Below are positions 46,867 to 57,902 of a stretch of DNA of 64,000 nucleotides, piece after piece; within the stretch, counting starts at the first letter, position 1, and each line of letters opens with the position of its first letter. The notes beneath the pieces were generated by a model. The model saw only the letters and a program-made list of their open reading frames with translations. It was not told the origin of the DNA and did not search any database. The position numbers and the translations under genes were made by a program. The stretch is taken from assembly GCA_964017145.1 (NCBI GenBank), contig OZ024840.1:2542001-2606000 (forward strand), read 5' to 3'. This DNA comes from Agrocybe praecox (Eukaryota; Basidiomycota; Agaricomycetes; Agaricales; Agrocybaceae).

Positions 46867-47758
46867 TCACTTAGAAGGCTCTGCATCCTCAAGAGGAGGA
46901 GGACCATCATCATCAGAATCTTCGTCGTCATCACCGTCGTCGTCTGCTGATCCTGAGGCACCAGCGCCACCGAAGTCAGGCATGCCGGTACCAGCACCTC
47001 CGCCCATTTGTCCCATTTGGGCCATCATCTAAAAGAATAAAATCAGTTTTCTGAACGATGTAGTAGATTTTATTGAAATACTTTTTCGAGGTCCATGCCT
47101 CCCATGCCTGGCATACCACCCATGCCTCCCATTCCACCCATTCCGCCCATTCCACCCATACCGCCCATTCCACCCATACCGCCCATTCCCATGTCAGGCT
47201 CATCGGGAACCTCTTCTTGAATACCATCTTGTTCATCTTCATCAACCCATTTGCTAAAGTCAGTTTTGAGGAAAGCGTTTTTGACTTTCTCTTTGGTCAA
47301 TCGTGGCCAGTACTCGGCATCCACGTCCTTCTTGCGAAGAACGAGATTGAGGGCACGCGAATTGAGCCTCTTGGAGGATTTCTACAGAGGATTCAGTTAA
47401 AGGCGAATTAAAAGGTGATATAGAAAACAAACCTCGGGGTCAACTTCGTGGAAAAAGTCGAGATCAAAAGCATAATCTTTTTCTTGGCTGGAAATGAGGA
47501 TGTGAGGATGATTGTACAATCGCGGGACTGGATATACTTACGTAGTAATCTTTGCTTTGAAGTGAATTGAAGTGGAGGTAAGCTGATATTCTAACGAAGA
47601 TTCATCGATATCGGGAAGATTGACGGTGACATAAAGGATGTTCTGAAGAGGAGAGACGCGTCAATGGCGGAATGAATTGGAGAGAGGGAAAAGAATACCT
47701 TTGCCTCGTCAGTGGCAGAGCTTCGTTGAGCCCAGAGAACTTCAGGATGTTGAACCAT
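46867..47758 (-). CDS. SBA1: Hsp90 co-chaperone p23/SBA1 with a Gly-Met repeat tail
   Basis: Cytosolic co-chaperone that stabilises ATP-bound Hsp90. Start MVQHPEVLWAQRSSATDEAK, then NILYVTVNLPDIDESSLEYQ, LTSTSIHFKAKITTQEKDYA, FDLDFFHEVDPEESSKRLNS and the conserved RKKDVDAEYWPRLTKEK with the family tryptophan. The acidic, Gly/Met-rich tail contains repeated MGG units and finishes GPPPLEDAEPSK. Four introns. Divergent with an uncharacterised membrane protein gene, 98 bp between starts. Confidence 0.93.
47098..47190 (-). repeat. Tandem 9-bp (Gly-Gly-Met) repeat in SBA1
   Basis: Near-perfect tandem units of ATGGGCGGA-like sequence give at least eight GGM units in the p23 tail. Recent slippage is plausible because unit variants are few. 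Confidence 0.8.
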
Positions 47759-47856
47759 TTGGGATGTTGGTAGAGAAAGAGATGAGGAGGGATTGTAGAA
47801 TCGTCGAGAAACTTCAATAGAACTGCCGGACCGACTACGGCCATCGGCGAAGTCCC

Positions 47857-48749
47857 ATGGAGTGCCGGCCGACGAGTGTTCGTTGGGTTGTCATCAAACA
47901 CATTCTGGTCAGCTATGTGGTAGGCGTCTGTCCGTCTCTCTGTGTTCGGTGCTGTCTGACTGTGTATCACAGGTGTACACGATGGTATCTCCCGCTGCTT
48001 CTGCTCCCGCTCCCCACCGCTCCTCCCTTTTTTCTTGTTCTCTTTCTTTTGTCTCTCACTATTCACGCTAAGCCCTGGTCAGTATTTCTCTTTCTCTTTC
48101 TTCCCAATAATCTCTCATTCTTTTCCATAGCTTCTACTGCATCGTTCTCCTCACAACCCTCTTTGTCTCTTCTTGCTATTGGCAGCCATTCCCCATAGAT
48201 AACCCTCTCATCACTCCATGGGCAGACAACATCACCACTTTTGCAGAGGCCCTCAATTATTCCCTTCATCAAAATAATCTTTCACACCCTCTACCTACTG
48301 TCATGCGTGCCATCGACAGATGCTGGTGTGACTTTTCAGCAGGTTCCTTTTTCGAACCCTTCAATATCTCGCGCTGGGAGTATCTTAGTGTACAGCGAAT
48401 GAGTAAGGAATTGATCGAACACAACAACAACAACGACAACAACGAAACCGACCATCCTTCATTGACACTCAACGAAACCAGTCAACTCTCACAAGAGCCC
48501 GCCGCTACCAAATCAACGTTTTGGTGGCTACGGTCGTTTTCTTCGAAATCGTCATCCCTACCTATGGAACCATCTCCCACAGAAACCACTTCAACCCCAG
48601 AACAACAAGAGGAAGATACTGTGGAGAATCAATCCTCAAGTCCAATAATATCACCCCCTGAATCCTCGCATGCCCTTCCATTCGTTAAGAAAGAGTATGA
48701 TTTACGGCAACATAACTTGGGTATCATCATAGACCTAGGGTGGTCATGA
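47857..48749 (+). CDS. Uncharacterised membrane protein with conserved WCDFSAGSFFEPFN motif
   Basis: Two exons (about 47857-48077 and 48131-48749). The first carries a hydrophobic segment (WYLPLLLLPLPTAPPFFLV then LFLLSLTIHAKP). The second begins with another (FYCIVLLTTLFVSSCYW). Then FPIDNPLITPWADNITTFAE, LPTVMRAIDRCWCDFSAG, SFFEPFNISRWEYLSVQRM, an Asn repeat, a Ser/Glu-rich acidic stretch, and the C-terminus YDLRQHNLGIIIDLGWS. The central motif and the aromatic C-terminus look conserved, but I cannot name a family. The start codon is uncertain because the first exon overlaps the SBA1 promoter. Confidence 0.6.
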
Positions 48750-49029
48750 CATTGTCAATTTTTGTGCTGTTTCAACGAATGTATTTATATAATGGATGCA
48801 AACTCTATAATGATATATCTATGAATTGCGGCGGAAGATTTACTTTTCGTTTTTTTTTCTCTCGAGGTGGTGCTTAGAGTGTGGGACATTTGACCCAATG
48901 TGGAAACGCTCCAGATTACTGCTGTGTTCCAATTCTGTTCGAGAGACGTCAGAAACCGGCTGCAGCAAATTTCTATCTCTTCGCGTTCGCCTTTAGGAGA
49001 CTTACATCCTTTTGGACTCCTCTTGTTTT

Positions 49030-51672
49030 ATGGCCTCGACGGCGCGGGGGCGCTCCAATAACGATAAACGCCAGAACCAAAGACATGTAGTGGACCCCAA
49101 TTCAACCGAGGGTGCCTCAGGCTCGTCAAGTGGTATAAGTAAACTCGAACTCATGCAGAAAGCATTTATGGCTCCATTCACCCATAAGAAAACTGATTCT
49201 ACTCGAATACTTTCTGACCGTATGTTTCTATGACCATTTCTTGTAATGCCGCCTCGATTTAACGCGTCAACCTCTGTTCCAGTGGCTCCTGTAATAATGA
49301 CTCCGAGGATGATGACTTCTGCAGCAACCGTGTCTTCGAAGCCACGTCAGTCAATAGCAGGATCCTCGAACCATAGATCAAGTTTTGCTACCTTGGGACG
49401 TGCTCCCCTTCGTTTGGGTCTCGGTTCCAATCGCATAACGTCGGGAGACCTCCAAATTCTGGAGACAGTGGATGATCTACTTGAGGCAGAAGTACCGGAA
49501 CCAGAAGGAGTTGCTTCCAACATTAGTCTTTTAAGAGGATTCAATGCAACTATCCCTAGTGCGGAGAAAAGCAAGACACGGAGGAGACAGATGCGCAATG
49601 TGGAAACACCTCGCCTTGGGCTGAAGAAACTCGGGTTATCCGCGAGAGGTCTTCTCGCCGAAGAAGATGATCATGAAGGCCAGAGTGTCACCAGTGAAGA
49701 CGATGTAGTGGTCGTGCGGCACCCGCAATTAGGCCAGAAGAAGGGTAGGGAGAGCTTGAGCGCTACAAAGAAGTTGGGCAAGGAGGAGCTACTTCGTCAA
49801 TCGGACGAAATTATGCTTGACAAAGAGAACATCCATGTGAAACGGGTTAGTATCTCCTTGATTTCTTTTTCCTCTATGACTATTCATTCATCATGTCTCG
49901 CGTACTTTAGAGCTTGGTTAACAGCGAGATTGAAGAAATTACCAACAAAATACACGCGCTGGATGATATCCGAGCAAAGCTAGAGCAAGATCTTCTCAAA
50001 TTGCAGGAGGAAGAGCTGGAATTGGACGATGAATGTGGGTTTCTATTCTTACTACTCAGACGTCTATTCATATCGATTTGGTTTGCTCTTCAAGTGGAAG
50101 GGGTGAAAAATAGAATGAAGTTTGAGCAGGAACAAGCTTTCAGTCAAAAACAAAGTGGTTCCGTACAGAATTTACATCTACCTCCCAGTTCAAGGCGTCG
50201 CAAAGGTATGCTTCATTAAAATCTATTTATTTTACCGATGCTGAACCTCGATCTTTGAAGGTCCTGCTTTCCTTCCATCAGAACATGACGAACTTCCACC
50301 TGGCATTGCCTTCATGGTATTTCAAGTCATTTTGTTATTTTTTGGAGTGTCTGAAAAACAGATTTAGACTCTGGATAGTCATACCACTCCAATCACGGCA
50401 CTCGACTTCTCCGAACCTTACGGTACTCTTGTCAGCGCATCGCAGGAGGATGCACAACCACGGGTATGGGACCTTTTGTCTGGAGAGGAGATCGGTAGAC
50501 TTCGAGGTCATATTGGAGCAGTGCATTGTCTTCAGGTTGAAGACCATGTTTGTCTAACCGGTGGGGCAGACGGTAATGTACGACTATGGGACCTAAGAAG
50601 GGTGGATAATGACGATGGTTGGGGCGAGGCTGAGATGGTCAGCTTAAGTGATGTAGCGGAAGAGGACGAAGACGGGCTAGAAAATATGGAACAGTCGACT
50701 GAGAACACCAGCAGCATTAAAGGCGCCGAAGATGATTCTCAGAAAGATAAAACATGTGCGCGCGTTTTAGAGGGTCATACACAGGCTGTCACGGCTTTGT
50801 ATTTCGAAGACGAATGTTTGGTGAGTGTTTAGAGCAATAAATATCTGTAATCCGTCAATTCATATGGGCAATAGGTCACTGGGGCATCAGATAAAACGCT
50901 GCGTCAGTGGGATCTGACAACTGGCCAATGTGTTATGACCATGGATATACTTTGGGCGATATCTCATCCGGCCAGCGGTGCTCCGATGTCAAGCCAGTCT
51001 TTTCCCAGTAATTTCTCAGTGCAAACGCCACCGTACGCCGACGGAACAAAAGAAACATACGAAGACTTTGTTGGCGGTGTACAATTTTGGGGTTACGGTC
51101 TGGTTAGCGGAAGCGGAGATGGTGCTGTTCGAATGTGGGACAGTAAGTCGTGTATGGCGTACAACATGAACATAAACTAATTTTTTTCAAAATGCTTAGT
51201 GCGTACTGGTCAGGCCCATAGGACATTGCTTGGGCATACCGGCCCCGTAACGTGCCTTCAGTTCGATGAGATTCATATTGCAAGTGGTAGCTTGGACAAA
51301 ACACTTCGGGTTCGTTTTGGCCTTATTGTTGATTCGCTCAACCACATTGAATGTTTTTATAGGTTTGGGATCTCCGAATGGGTGGCATTTTCGAAACCAT
51401 CCAGTTTGATCATGCTGTGACAGCTTTGCAATTCGATACTCGGAAAATTATTGCTGCCACTGGTGAAAACGGTGTAAAGGTTGGTGATCCTGATCAAAAA
51501 ATCCTCTTGGAGATGCATGCTCATACTCTTATAGATCTACAATCGACTAAGTGCTCAAAAATCGACTCTACTAACTAATGGTCACATGAAGCCGGTTGAA
51601 AGACTTCGATATATGGACCGATATTTGGTAACAGGTGGACGGGATGCTAAACTAAAGATATGGTCCCTATAA
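49030..51672 (+). CDS. MDV1: MDV1/CAF4-type WD40 adaptor for mitochondrial fission
   Basis: Links Fis1 to the dynamin Dnm1 in mitochondrial division. Start [15 protein letters not shown]. The N-terminal part carries [18 protein letters not shown] and [19 protein letters not shown], a helical Fis1-binding extension. A central coiled coil is [20 protein letters not shown] to [13 protein letters not shown]40 repeats follow: [104 protein letters not shown] and [14 protein letters not shown]. After the last intron: [20 protein letters not shown], then [20 protein letters not shown]. About nine introns. Confidence 0.92.
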
Positions 51673-51777
51673 AAATAAAAATAGACATACTAATGAATTA
51701 ATAACTGTGTTCAGAGTTGAGCAATTTATAAGGAAGTAAGAAATGTGGATCTGTAAGACCTCTAGCTTAGGCACGGA

Positions 51778-51783
51778 CACGTG
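51778..51783. promoter_or_regulatory. CACGTG E-box upstream of GCNA-like gene
   Basis: CACGTGA form, 112 bp before the ATG at 51895. Confidence 0.35.
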
Positions 51784-51894
51784 ACCATGGCATTAATGGC
51801 GCCACGCGTTGTTACTCCTAAATTTAGCAAGGCTTAGGTTGAAAACACATCTCTCTCCCATCATTTCATTACTACTTGATAATAAGCAACCAAT

Positions 51895-53861
51895 ATGGTC
51901 TTACAAAGAATAACACCAAGCAGTCCTACCAAGCAGAGTAGGCCCAATGTCTTGGAAGTCATTCCGGATAGCGAGGAAGAACGTCAACAGTGCACTTCTA
52001 CACCTCTCAAGGAAACTTCCACTTCTACTAGCAGACGACAAGTGAAAGGAGATCTATCTAGCACAACCCGGGTTAACTTTATGGAAGTTATAGAAATTTC
52101 ATCTGACTCGGATGATAGGTGAGCAAGTGTCCTCCAATTTGTCACAGATCGATCATTAATTGCTCGGTCCATCCTTAGTGACTCGATCTCAGTGATACCC
52201 CATACGCCTCGTAGGTCAGTGATTGCACTAAAAAGAATAATACACTGTCCCAATAAAAATAAAGCAGGCCGAAAAATGTCCCCAGCAGGACACCAAGAAG
52301 TATCAAAACCCATTACTCAAGAAGCCGCATCATCGAGAGCTCCGACGATGACTCTGAGCCGGAAATCATTGAACTCTCAGATAGTTCGGATGAAGCCCCA
52401 TTCTCAACACCTTCCACGTCACATACGCAGGTGTCCGAGACTCCAGAAAGCCCTAGTAGAAGGGGCCTTGATCAGGCTATTATCGTTTTGTGAGCGACAC
52501 TATACTGTGAATAGCAAAGAGAGCTGACTACTTCTGAAGTGACGAGCCCAGGAGCGCGCGAAGGCCCCTACAACTTGGCCTAAATACTACTAAGAAAGTG
52601 GACGGCATTAATCATGCCAATCCCTTATTAGCTGTGGAGGACGACGTTCAGCTTTTGGTACCTACGACTCCAAGCAAGAAGAAGGCACCCGCGGCAAAAA
52701 AGATAGCATCTCTGGCGGAAACGCCGCGCCCTAAGGGCAAGAAAGCGCAGATCGAGGCAGAGCAGAGAAGGCGGCACGAATATGCTCAACAGCTGTTTAC
52801 AGACTTAAATCTCTCGGTTTTTAAACAGGGTCTTCCTCTAGACACAAAACTGAACTGGAACAAGAGGCTATTAACAACCGCTGGTAGAGCCAAATTTCAT
52901 CGGTAAGCTTGACTTATTACCGGTCCGCAAAGCTGCAAAGCATATGATTTAAATAGGTCAAGAGATGGGGTTCAGACCACAGAAATTGAATTGGCAGAGA
53001 AGATATTGGATTGTGATGGTGCGTGGAAACTTTGAAAGCCACACTTGATGTTTATTTTAAACATAGAGAGAATAAGAAACACCTTGTCGCATGAAATGTG
53101 TCATTTGGCCACCTGGGTAATCGACAAGAAGGTAGACGAGCACCATGGGAAGCTTTTCAAGTCCTGGTAATTACCCCACTGCTCTAACCATTACAGTTTT
53201 CACTTATTCAGACTGTAGGGCACACAAGGTTATGTTGAAGCGACCCGATATTCATGTCTCAGTGAGTCTTTCAAATTCCTGAACCTTGTAAAATCAATCC
53301 ATCTTTATTTTAATAGGTTAAGCACAACTACGAAATTTCTCATCCGTTCCAGTGGAGTAAGTTTTTTCGCCATGTTGGTCATTTGTGTATGCTAAGCCCG
53401 CCCTCAGAGTGCGCCAAATGTGCCAAAGTGTATGATTTTTCCATCATCGTGTGTATCCGACTACATTGACATGATGGACACAACAATATCGTAGATATGG
53501 GCGTTTCAGCAAGTCCATAAAGCCGAGTGAATGCGGTGAGGATTCATTTGCATTCAAAGTATCTATTCTATACTCACATTTTGAACACAGTCTGTGGCGC
53601 TTGCAAAGAGGGCACTCTTATCCCACTTTTCCCTGTGAAAGCTGCAGTCAATCCAGATAACAATAAGCTCAGCCGAATGACAGCGGCCAAGGCTCAAGGT
53701 ATTAAGCTTCCAGTTTGTATGTCGATTTTCTATCAATTCCCTTCTCTCTAGAGTCGCCTCGGACTATAACATACACCGCCGAGTCTGGCAAGGTAGACCA
53801 TCCAGACTCAGACCTCGTCGATTTACTGGCTAGTATTATGGCTTCAACCCGTTTGGATTAA
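51895..53861 (+). CDS. GCNA: SprT-like zinc metalloprotease, GCNA/ACRC type
   Basis: Protease related to Spartan that in other eukaryotes resolves DNA-protein crosslinks. The N-terminus is disordered with acidic SUMO-interaction-like motifs (EVIEISSDSDD, VLEVIPDSEEE). The SprT domain reads RHEYAQQLFTDLNLSVFKQG, LPLDTKLNWNKRLLTTAGRA, ELAEKILDC, and NTLSHEMCHLATWVIDKK with the HExxH active site, then HHGKLFKSWAHKVMLKRPD. The zinc ribbon follows: WKCAKCAKVYGRF and ECVCGAC. The C-terminus is ITYTAESGKVDHPDSD to ASTRLD. About eight introns. The repeated acidic/SIM region supports the GCNA rather than SPRTN subgroup. Confidence 0.87.
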
Positions 53862-54013
53862 TTAGACCAGAATTTGCGACGATAGCAAAAGTTACGATTA
53901 TAAAATGTTTTTAGATCTATGGTTTATATACACAAATAAACAACTAGGCTACAAATATTACGATCTCATTATAACAATACAATGGGTGATAGAGAGAATG
54001 ATTGTTCAATAGT

Positions 54014-56133
54014 TTACTTGAGTGCACGTACCCGAATGGGTAGCTGTGTCCCAGCACTCCATTTCCCCGCGATATAAGGACGCGTCAGGATAGAGTTGAA
54101 TTTGCTTATTTGAATGCCTTCGGCTGGAAGGAATTCCAATTGAGGCAGCAGTACAGCGAGGAATATCTTGATTTCGGCAAATGCAAATTTGTGCCCTAAG
54201 CAAGAATGGGCACCCATTCCAAATGCCATTAAATTGTCTACGCCTGGTTTGGAGGGATTCTTCGCCCATCTAGTAGGTCTAGAATACAAGCACATTAGCG
54301 ATTCCATTCAGAAAAGCAACAATGGTATATGCACCTGAATTTTGCAGCGTCTGAGCCCCATATATCCTCGCATTGGTTCAATCCTTCTATGGGTATATGG
54401 ATGTAGCTCCCTTTGCGGATCGGTATGTAACTCTGGATTTCTTGACCAAGTGTTGCTCCATTGGCGAGCGATATAGGATGAGATATAGGAATACTATCGT
54501 CCCGTGTAGCGACACGTATAGTGCTGTGTACGGGAGGACAAAGTCTCAAAGTCTCACGTACAACCTCATCAAGGCATTTGAGGTCCAGGATTGCATCCCA
54601 TCGAGATTTTGGAGGGCATGTGCAGACATTCTTCGCAGGTTGGAATAGCGCTCGTGGTTTGTTCTTGCAAGTTAAGCATTCCTGATACCCAGAATTTGTA
54701 GAAGAATCTGAGGCGTCGTCTTCGGGACGAAAGTCCACCTTGTGAAGTTCCTCTCTCAAGTGTGTCTGAATATCGGGATGGAGAGCAAGAAGATGAAAAC
54801 ACCAAGTCAAAGCAACAGACACCGTGTCAGACCCTGCAAGCAAGAACGTAGAGCATTGATCAAGAAGTTCTTGGTCAGTCAAGCGTTTGGATGGATCAGC
54901 AGAGAGATTGGATTTGACTGGTAATAGTGAACGCGTCAGTAAAGACAGAACCAAAGTAAAACAAGAACGAAGCATACTTAAAAGCGTCAAAAGATCCTTA
55001 TCTTCTGCAAGATCCTGAATCGACGCTTGTTTCTGGATAGCAGTCTTTCTATGTGCGACAATAACTTTGCCAGTTTTTTTAATTGTCCGTAAAGACGCAT
55101 TCGTAGTCCTTGCATCAGTAGTAGCCTAAGGGGATAATTGTTAGCAATTTGGTAGGTAACAGCGCGATACACATACGAACCCATATTTTTCTTAGAAGTG
55201 GGAAGTACAACTCCATGATCTGCCACATTCCCAGCCCTTTGTCAGCGATGTTGAACATACGGCGATATGCAGTATAGACTTCTTCGGACTCGTCTTGAAG
55301 AGCGTGAAAATCATAGTTGAATCCCGATAGTCCCATAACATCAAAAGAAGCGCGAGAAATCCAATGGGCAACATCTATCGTTACGCCATTCTCGTTCGCA
55401 GCGGACCCAGAGTGTCCAGGAGATTCATTAACAGCATCTTTCCAACAGTCAAGGAGTTCCCCAGCCTTTCGAAAGATAATGGGTGCCATGGTATTGATCG
55501 ATTGCCCGTGAAAGGCTGGATGTACGATTTTGCGTTGAATCCTATGATCACGACCTTCGACAGAGAAAATGCCTGAACAACTGCATTAGTTCGTAAGCAA
55601 AGACAACGGGAGAGTATTCACGTACCTCTGCCTATCAACCTGCCTAAGAATGTCCTAGTTTGCCACGGTTTCTGGTACACTGGCGACTTCATAATGTGCG
55701 TAACGGCTTCAATATCAAATGACATTAATCGGTAGTCGTGCTATATCAACGGGGATCCAAATTAGACCATTTTTAAAAAGTCTGAGGAATAGCATACCTT
55801 TCCAAAACCATGAAATCTGAATGTTTGTCCATAATTTTTACGCCACGCGATATGTGTATTGGCGCTGTGTTCAGGACTGAAGCGAGGTTATTCATAGACA
55901 CAAGGATGATCGTATCCTACTTACTCTATGACTTGTCGAAGATGACTTTGAAACAGAGAGCCTCGAGGGCCAGGCAAATAGCGTAGAGGATCGGAAAAGG
56001 GCTTGATAAAGAGCAAGTCGGTGACCCATATAATGAGCCGAAGACCAAGAAGAAGAACGACAACCAATAGTATCTTGTGGAGGGTATCAGTCGGCAAGAG
56101 TCCATCGAGGAGTAGCAAGCCGTCGAGCATCAT
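54014..56133 (-). CDS. Cytochrome P450 monooxygenase
   Basis: Membrane-anchored haem enzyme. N-terminal anchor ILLVVVLLLGLRLIIWV, then RYLPGPRG. Middle segments: KPWQTRTFLGRLIGRGIFSV, EGRDHRIQRKIVHPAFHG and ISRASFDVMGLSGFNYDF. The I helix shows FLLAGSDTVSVALTW (AGxDT), the K helix VVRETLRL (ExxR), and the haem loop FGMGAHSCLGHKFAFAE has the Cys ligand. A Cys-containing insert (ECLTCKNKPRALFQP, VCTCPPKSRWD) sits between the I and K helices. His replaces the usual Arg two residues before the Cys, an accepted variant. Around ten short introns. Substrate unknown; such genes are numerous in wood- and litter-decaying agaricomycetes. Confidence 0.9.
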
Positions 56134-56487
56134 TGTAATAAGAGGGAAGAGAAAAGCAAGTCTAGCTATAGCAGAGGTGGCACACTAAATAGATTCCATG
56201 TGCACACAAGAGAACAAGGCCAGCATTGCTATTCTTGGACGTCTCTTTATTCTAAATTTAGTTCTAGAGTACGTAAGCATCCAATATTCCCAGCTATTGT
56301 TCTTTAAGGTCGGAGGATGAACCTTAATGTAGTCCTGTACAGATTACATAAGACAAGATTTGCAGCGTCCACGGCGTTGGAGGATGGTATTGGCAATTAG
56401 CAGAGTATAGTTTACCGGGCGCAGTGAGTACTTATGCTCGTCTTCTGTCCCTTGATCCCCAACCGACTGTAGAATCTCTTCAGAAAA
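56134..56487. other. Divergent region between P450 and RPS29
   Basis: 354 bp without coding potential. The proximal side of RPS29 probably includes its leader; no box element was recognised. Confidence 0.4.
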
Positions 56488-56771
56488 ATGACCCACGACG
56501 CTGTTTGGTTCTCTCGTCCCAGAAAATTCGGAAAAGGCAGCCGACAATGGTAAGGGGAACTAGCATTTTGGAAAGCGCTGTTTCTCAGATGAATGATTTC
56601 CAGCCGCCTCTGTGCCCATCAGGCTGGTCTTATCCGCAAATACGGACTTGATCTTTGCAGACAGTGTTTCCGTGAAAAGTCGGCAGCCATTGGATTCGTT
56701 AAGGTGAGTCGCGTGAACTGGTCCACTTATGCTTTGCTCACGGAACTGTATAATATCTGTAGAACCGGTGA
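56488..56771 (+). CDS. RPS29: 40S ribosomal protein S29 (uS14)
   Basis: Zinc-binding protein of the small subunit head. Three exons give 56 residues: [40 protein letters not shown] and [16 protein letters not shown]. The four zinc ligands are the Cys pairs CRLC and CRQC. The final exon holds only Asn, Arg and the stop codon. Length and sequence are exact for the family. Confidence 0.96.
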
Positions 56772-57224
56772 ACAGTCCCGTACATACCATCGTTGTCGTT
56801 CGCTTTCTATATCGCAGATAGTTATCCAAATATCTCTTTCTCCAATCATATTGATTGCGACGGCTCCCCAGCAGTAATCCGTGAAGTCTCGATGCCAATA
56901 TCTCAGCCGGGCGCCTTCTCTCTTTCATGAAGCTCTTAAGAAGTGTGGCACATGATAATCAGGATTACTATATTTGCACCGACCATTTCAACCAGCTGAG
57001 ATGTTAATTGGTACCAAACCAAACCATATACCACCGTGAGCTGATTTAAGGAAGACGCCGGATTTGGCCAAAGACGCGACGTTATAGAGCTGTCCGCGTT
57101 AGTTGCGCACATGAAGACATGCATATCACCTCGCAAATAAGCTGTTATCCATAAGTATACCAAGAAAGTGGGGTGTATACTTAAGTTGCAGGCACATGAT
57201 ACATTAATCGAGAAAGTGATAGTT
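56772..57224. other. Convergent 3' regions of RPS29 and SmE
   Basis: 453 bp with no coding sequence that I recognise and no box C/D or H/ACA pattern that I could see. Confidence 0.35.
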
Positions 57225-57715
57225 TTAAACAATTTGCTGGATGAGTGTGATATTGTCGCCTTTAAGAAGAATGCGTCCTAATAAGCCAACGGTTAGTTTT
57301 GAAAATGGCTCTTGGAGTAACTTCGCGCACCTAGTTCTCGCCGAGGTTTGGCATCTTTAACAAATACTTCTGCGGCCTCATCGATAACAAGATTCATGAA
57401 TTCGTCAAAGCCCTATTCGTTGGGCAAACAGGATTCAGTAACGGGGGTTGGAAATAGGTCCCGAAATAAGAACACACGATTATTCTTCCTTCAATCCTCA
57501 TTTCGATGTTATCATACAGCCATATCACTACTTTGTTTTTCTGTGAAGGGGATGTCAAGAGGAAGTCGGCTGAGATATACGACCAAGACCGTACTTGTTG
57601 TAGGTTTTTGAAAATGACATTCTAAGAAATAGAGGTGACGCTTGATAGGTAGAATAAGGATAAGAAGGTCACTCACAATGGGCTGAACCATTACACGCTG
57701 TTGACGTCCAGACAT
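57225..57715 (-). CDS. SME1: Small nuclear ribonucleoprotein SmE
   Basis: Sm-ring protein of the spliceosomal snRNPs, 87 residues over five exons. Sequence: MSGRQQRVMVQPINVIFKNL, QQKNKVVIWLYDNIEMRIEG, RIIGFDEFMNLVIDEAAEVF, VKDAKPRRELGRILLKGDNI, TLIQQIV. Sm1 (IWLYDN..RIEGRIIGFDEFMNLV) and Sm2 (GRILLKGDNI) motifs are complete. It shares a 187-bp promoter with the dynein gene. Confidence 0.95.
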
Positions 57716-57832
57716 TGTAGAAGGAAGTTATACAGAGAAAAAGGCTTAAAAAGTTGGATGGGAGATGATGGTTCAACGCGATTGGAATTAGTATGATCGC
57801 TTGTCAAGTGAATGCAGCATGCTCAGAAGCCT

Positions 57833-57838
57833 CACGTG
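57833..57838. promoter_or_regulatory. CACGTG E-box in the SmE/dynein divergent promoter
   Basis: TCACGTGA palindrome, 70 bp before the dynein ATG and 118 bp before the SmE ATG. Confidence 0.4.
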
Positions 57839-57902
57839 ATAGTTACCCCTCCTTACTGACTTTGGCCTGATTTGGGGACGCGTTGCAACCGCTACCACCA
57901 AC

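Noticed and set aside
47073..47411. His/Thr/Ser-rich plus-strand frame
   Set aside because: It is the antisense shadow of the Gly-Gly-Met repeat in SBA1.
51481..51580. MDV1 ending at a stop near 51578
   Set aside because: An intron (GTTGGTGATCC to CTTATAG) leads into [17 protein letters not shown] and the last WD repeat, matching the family C-terminus.
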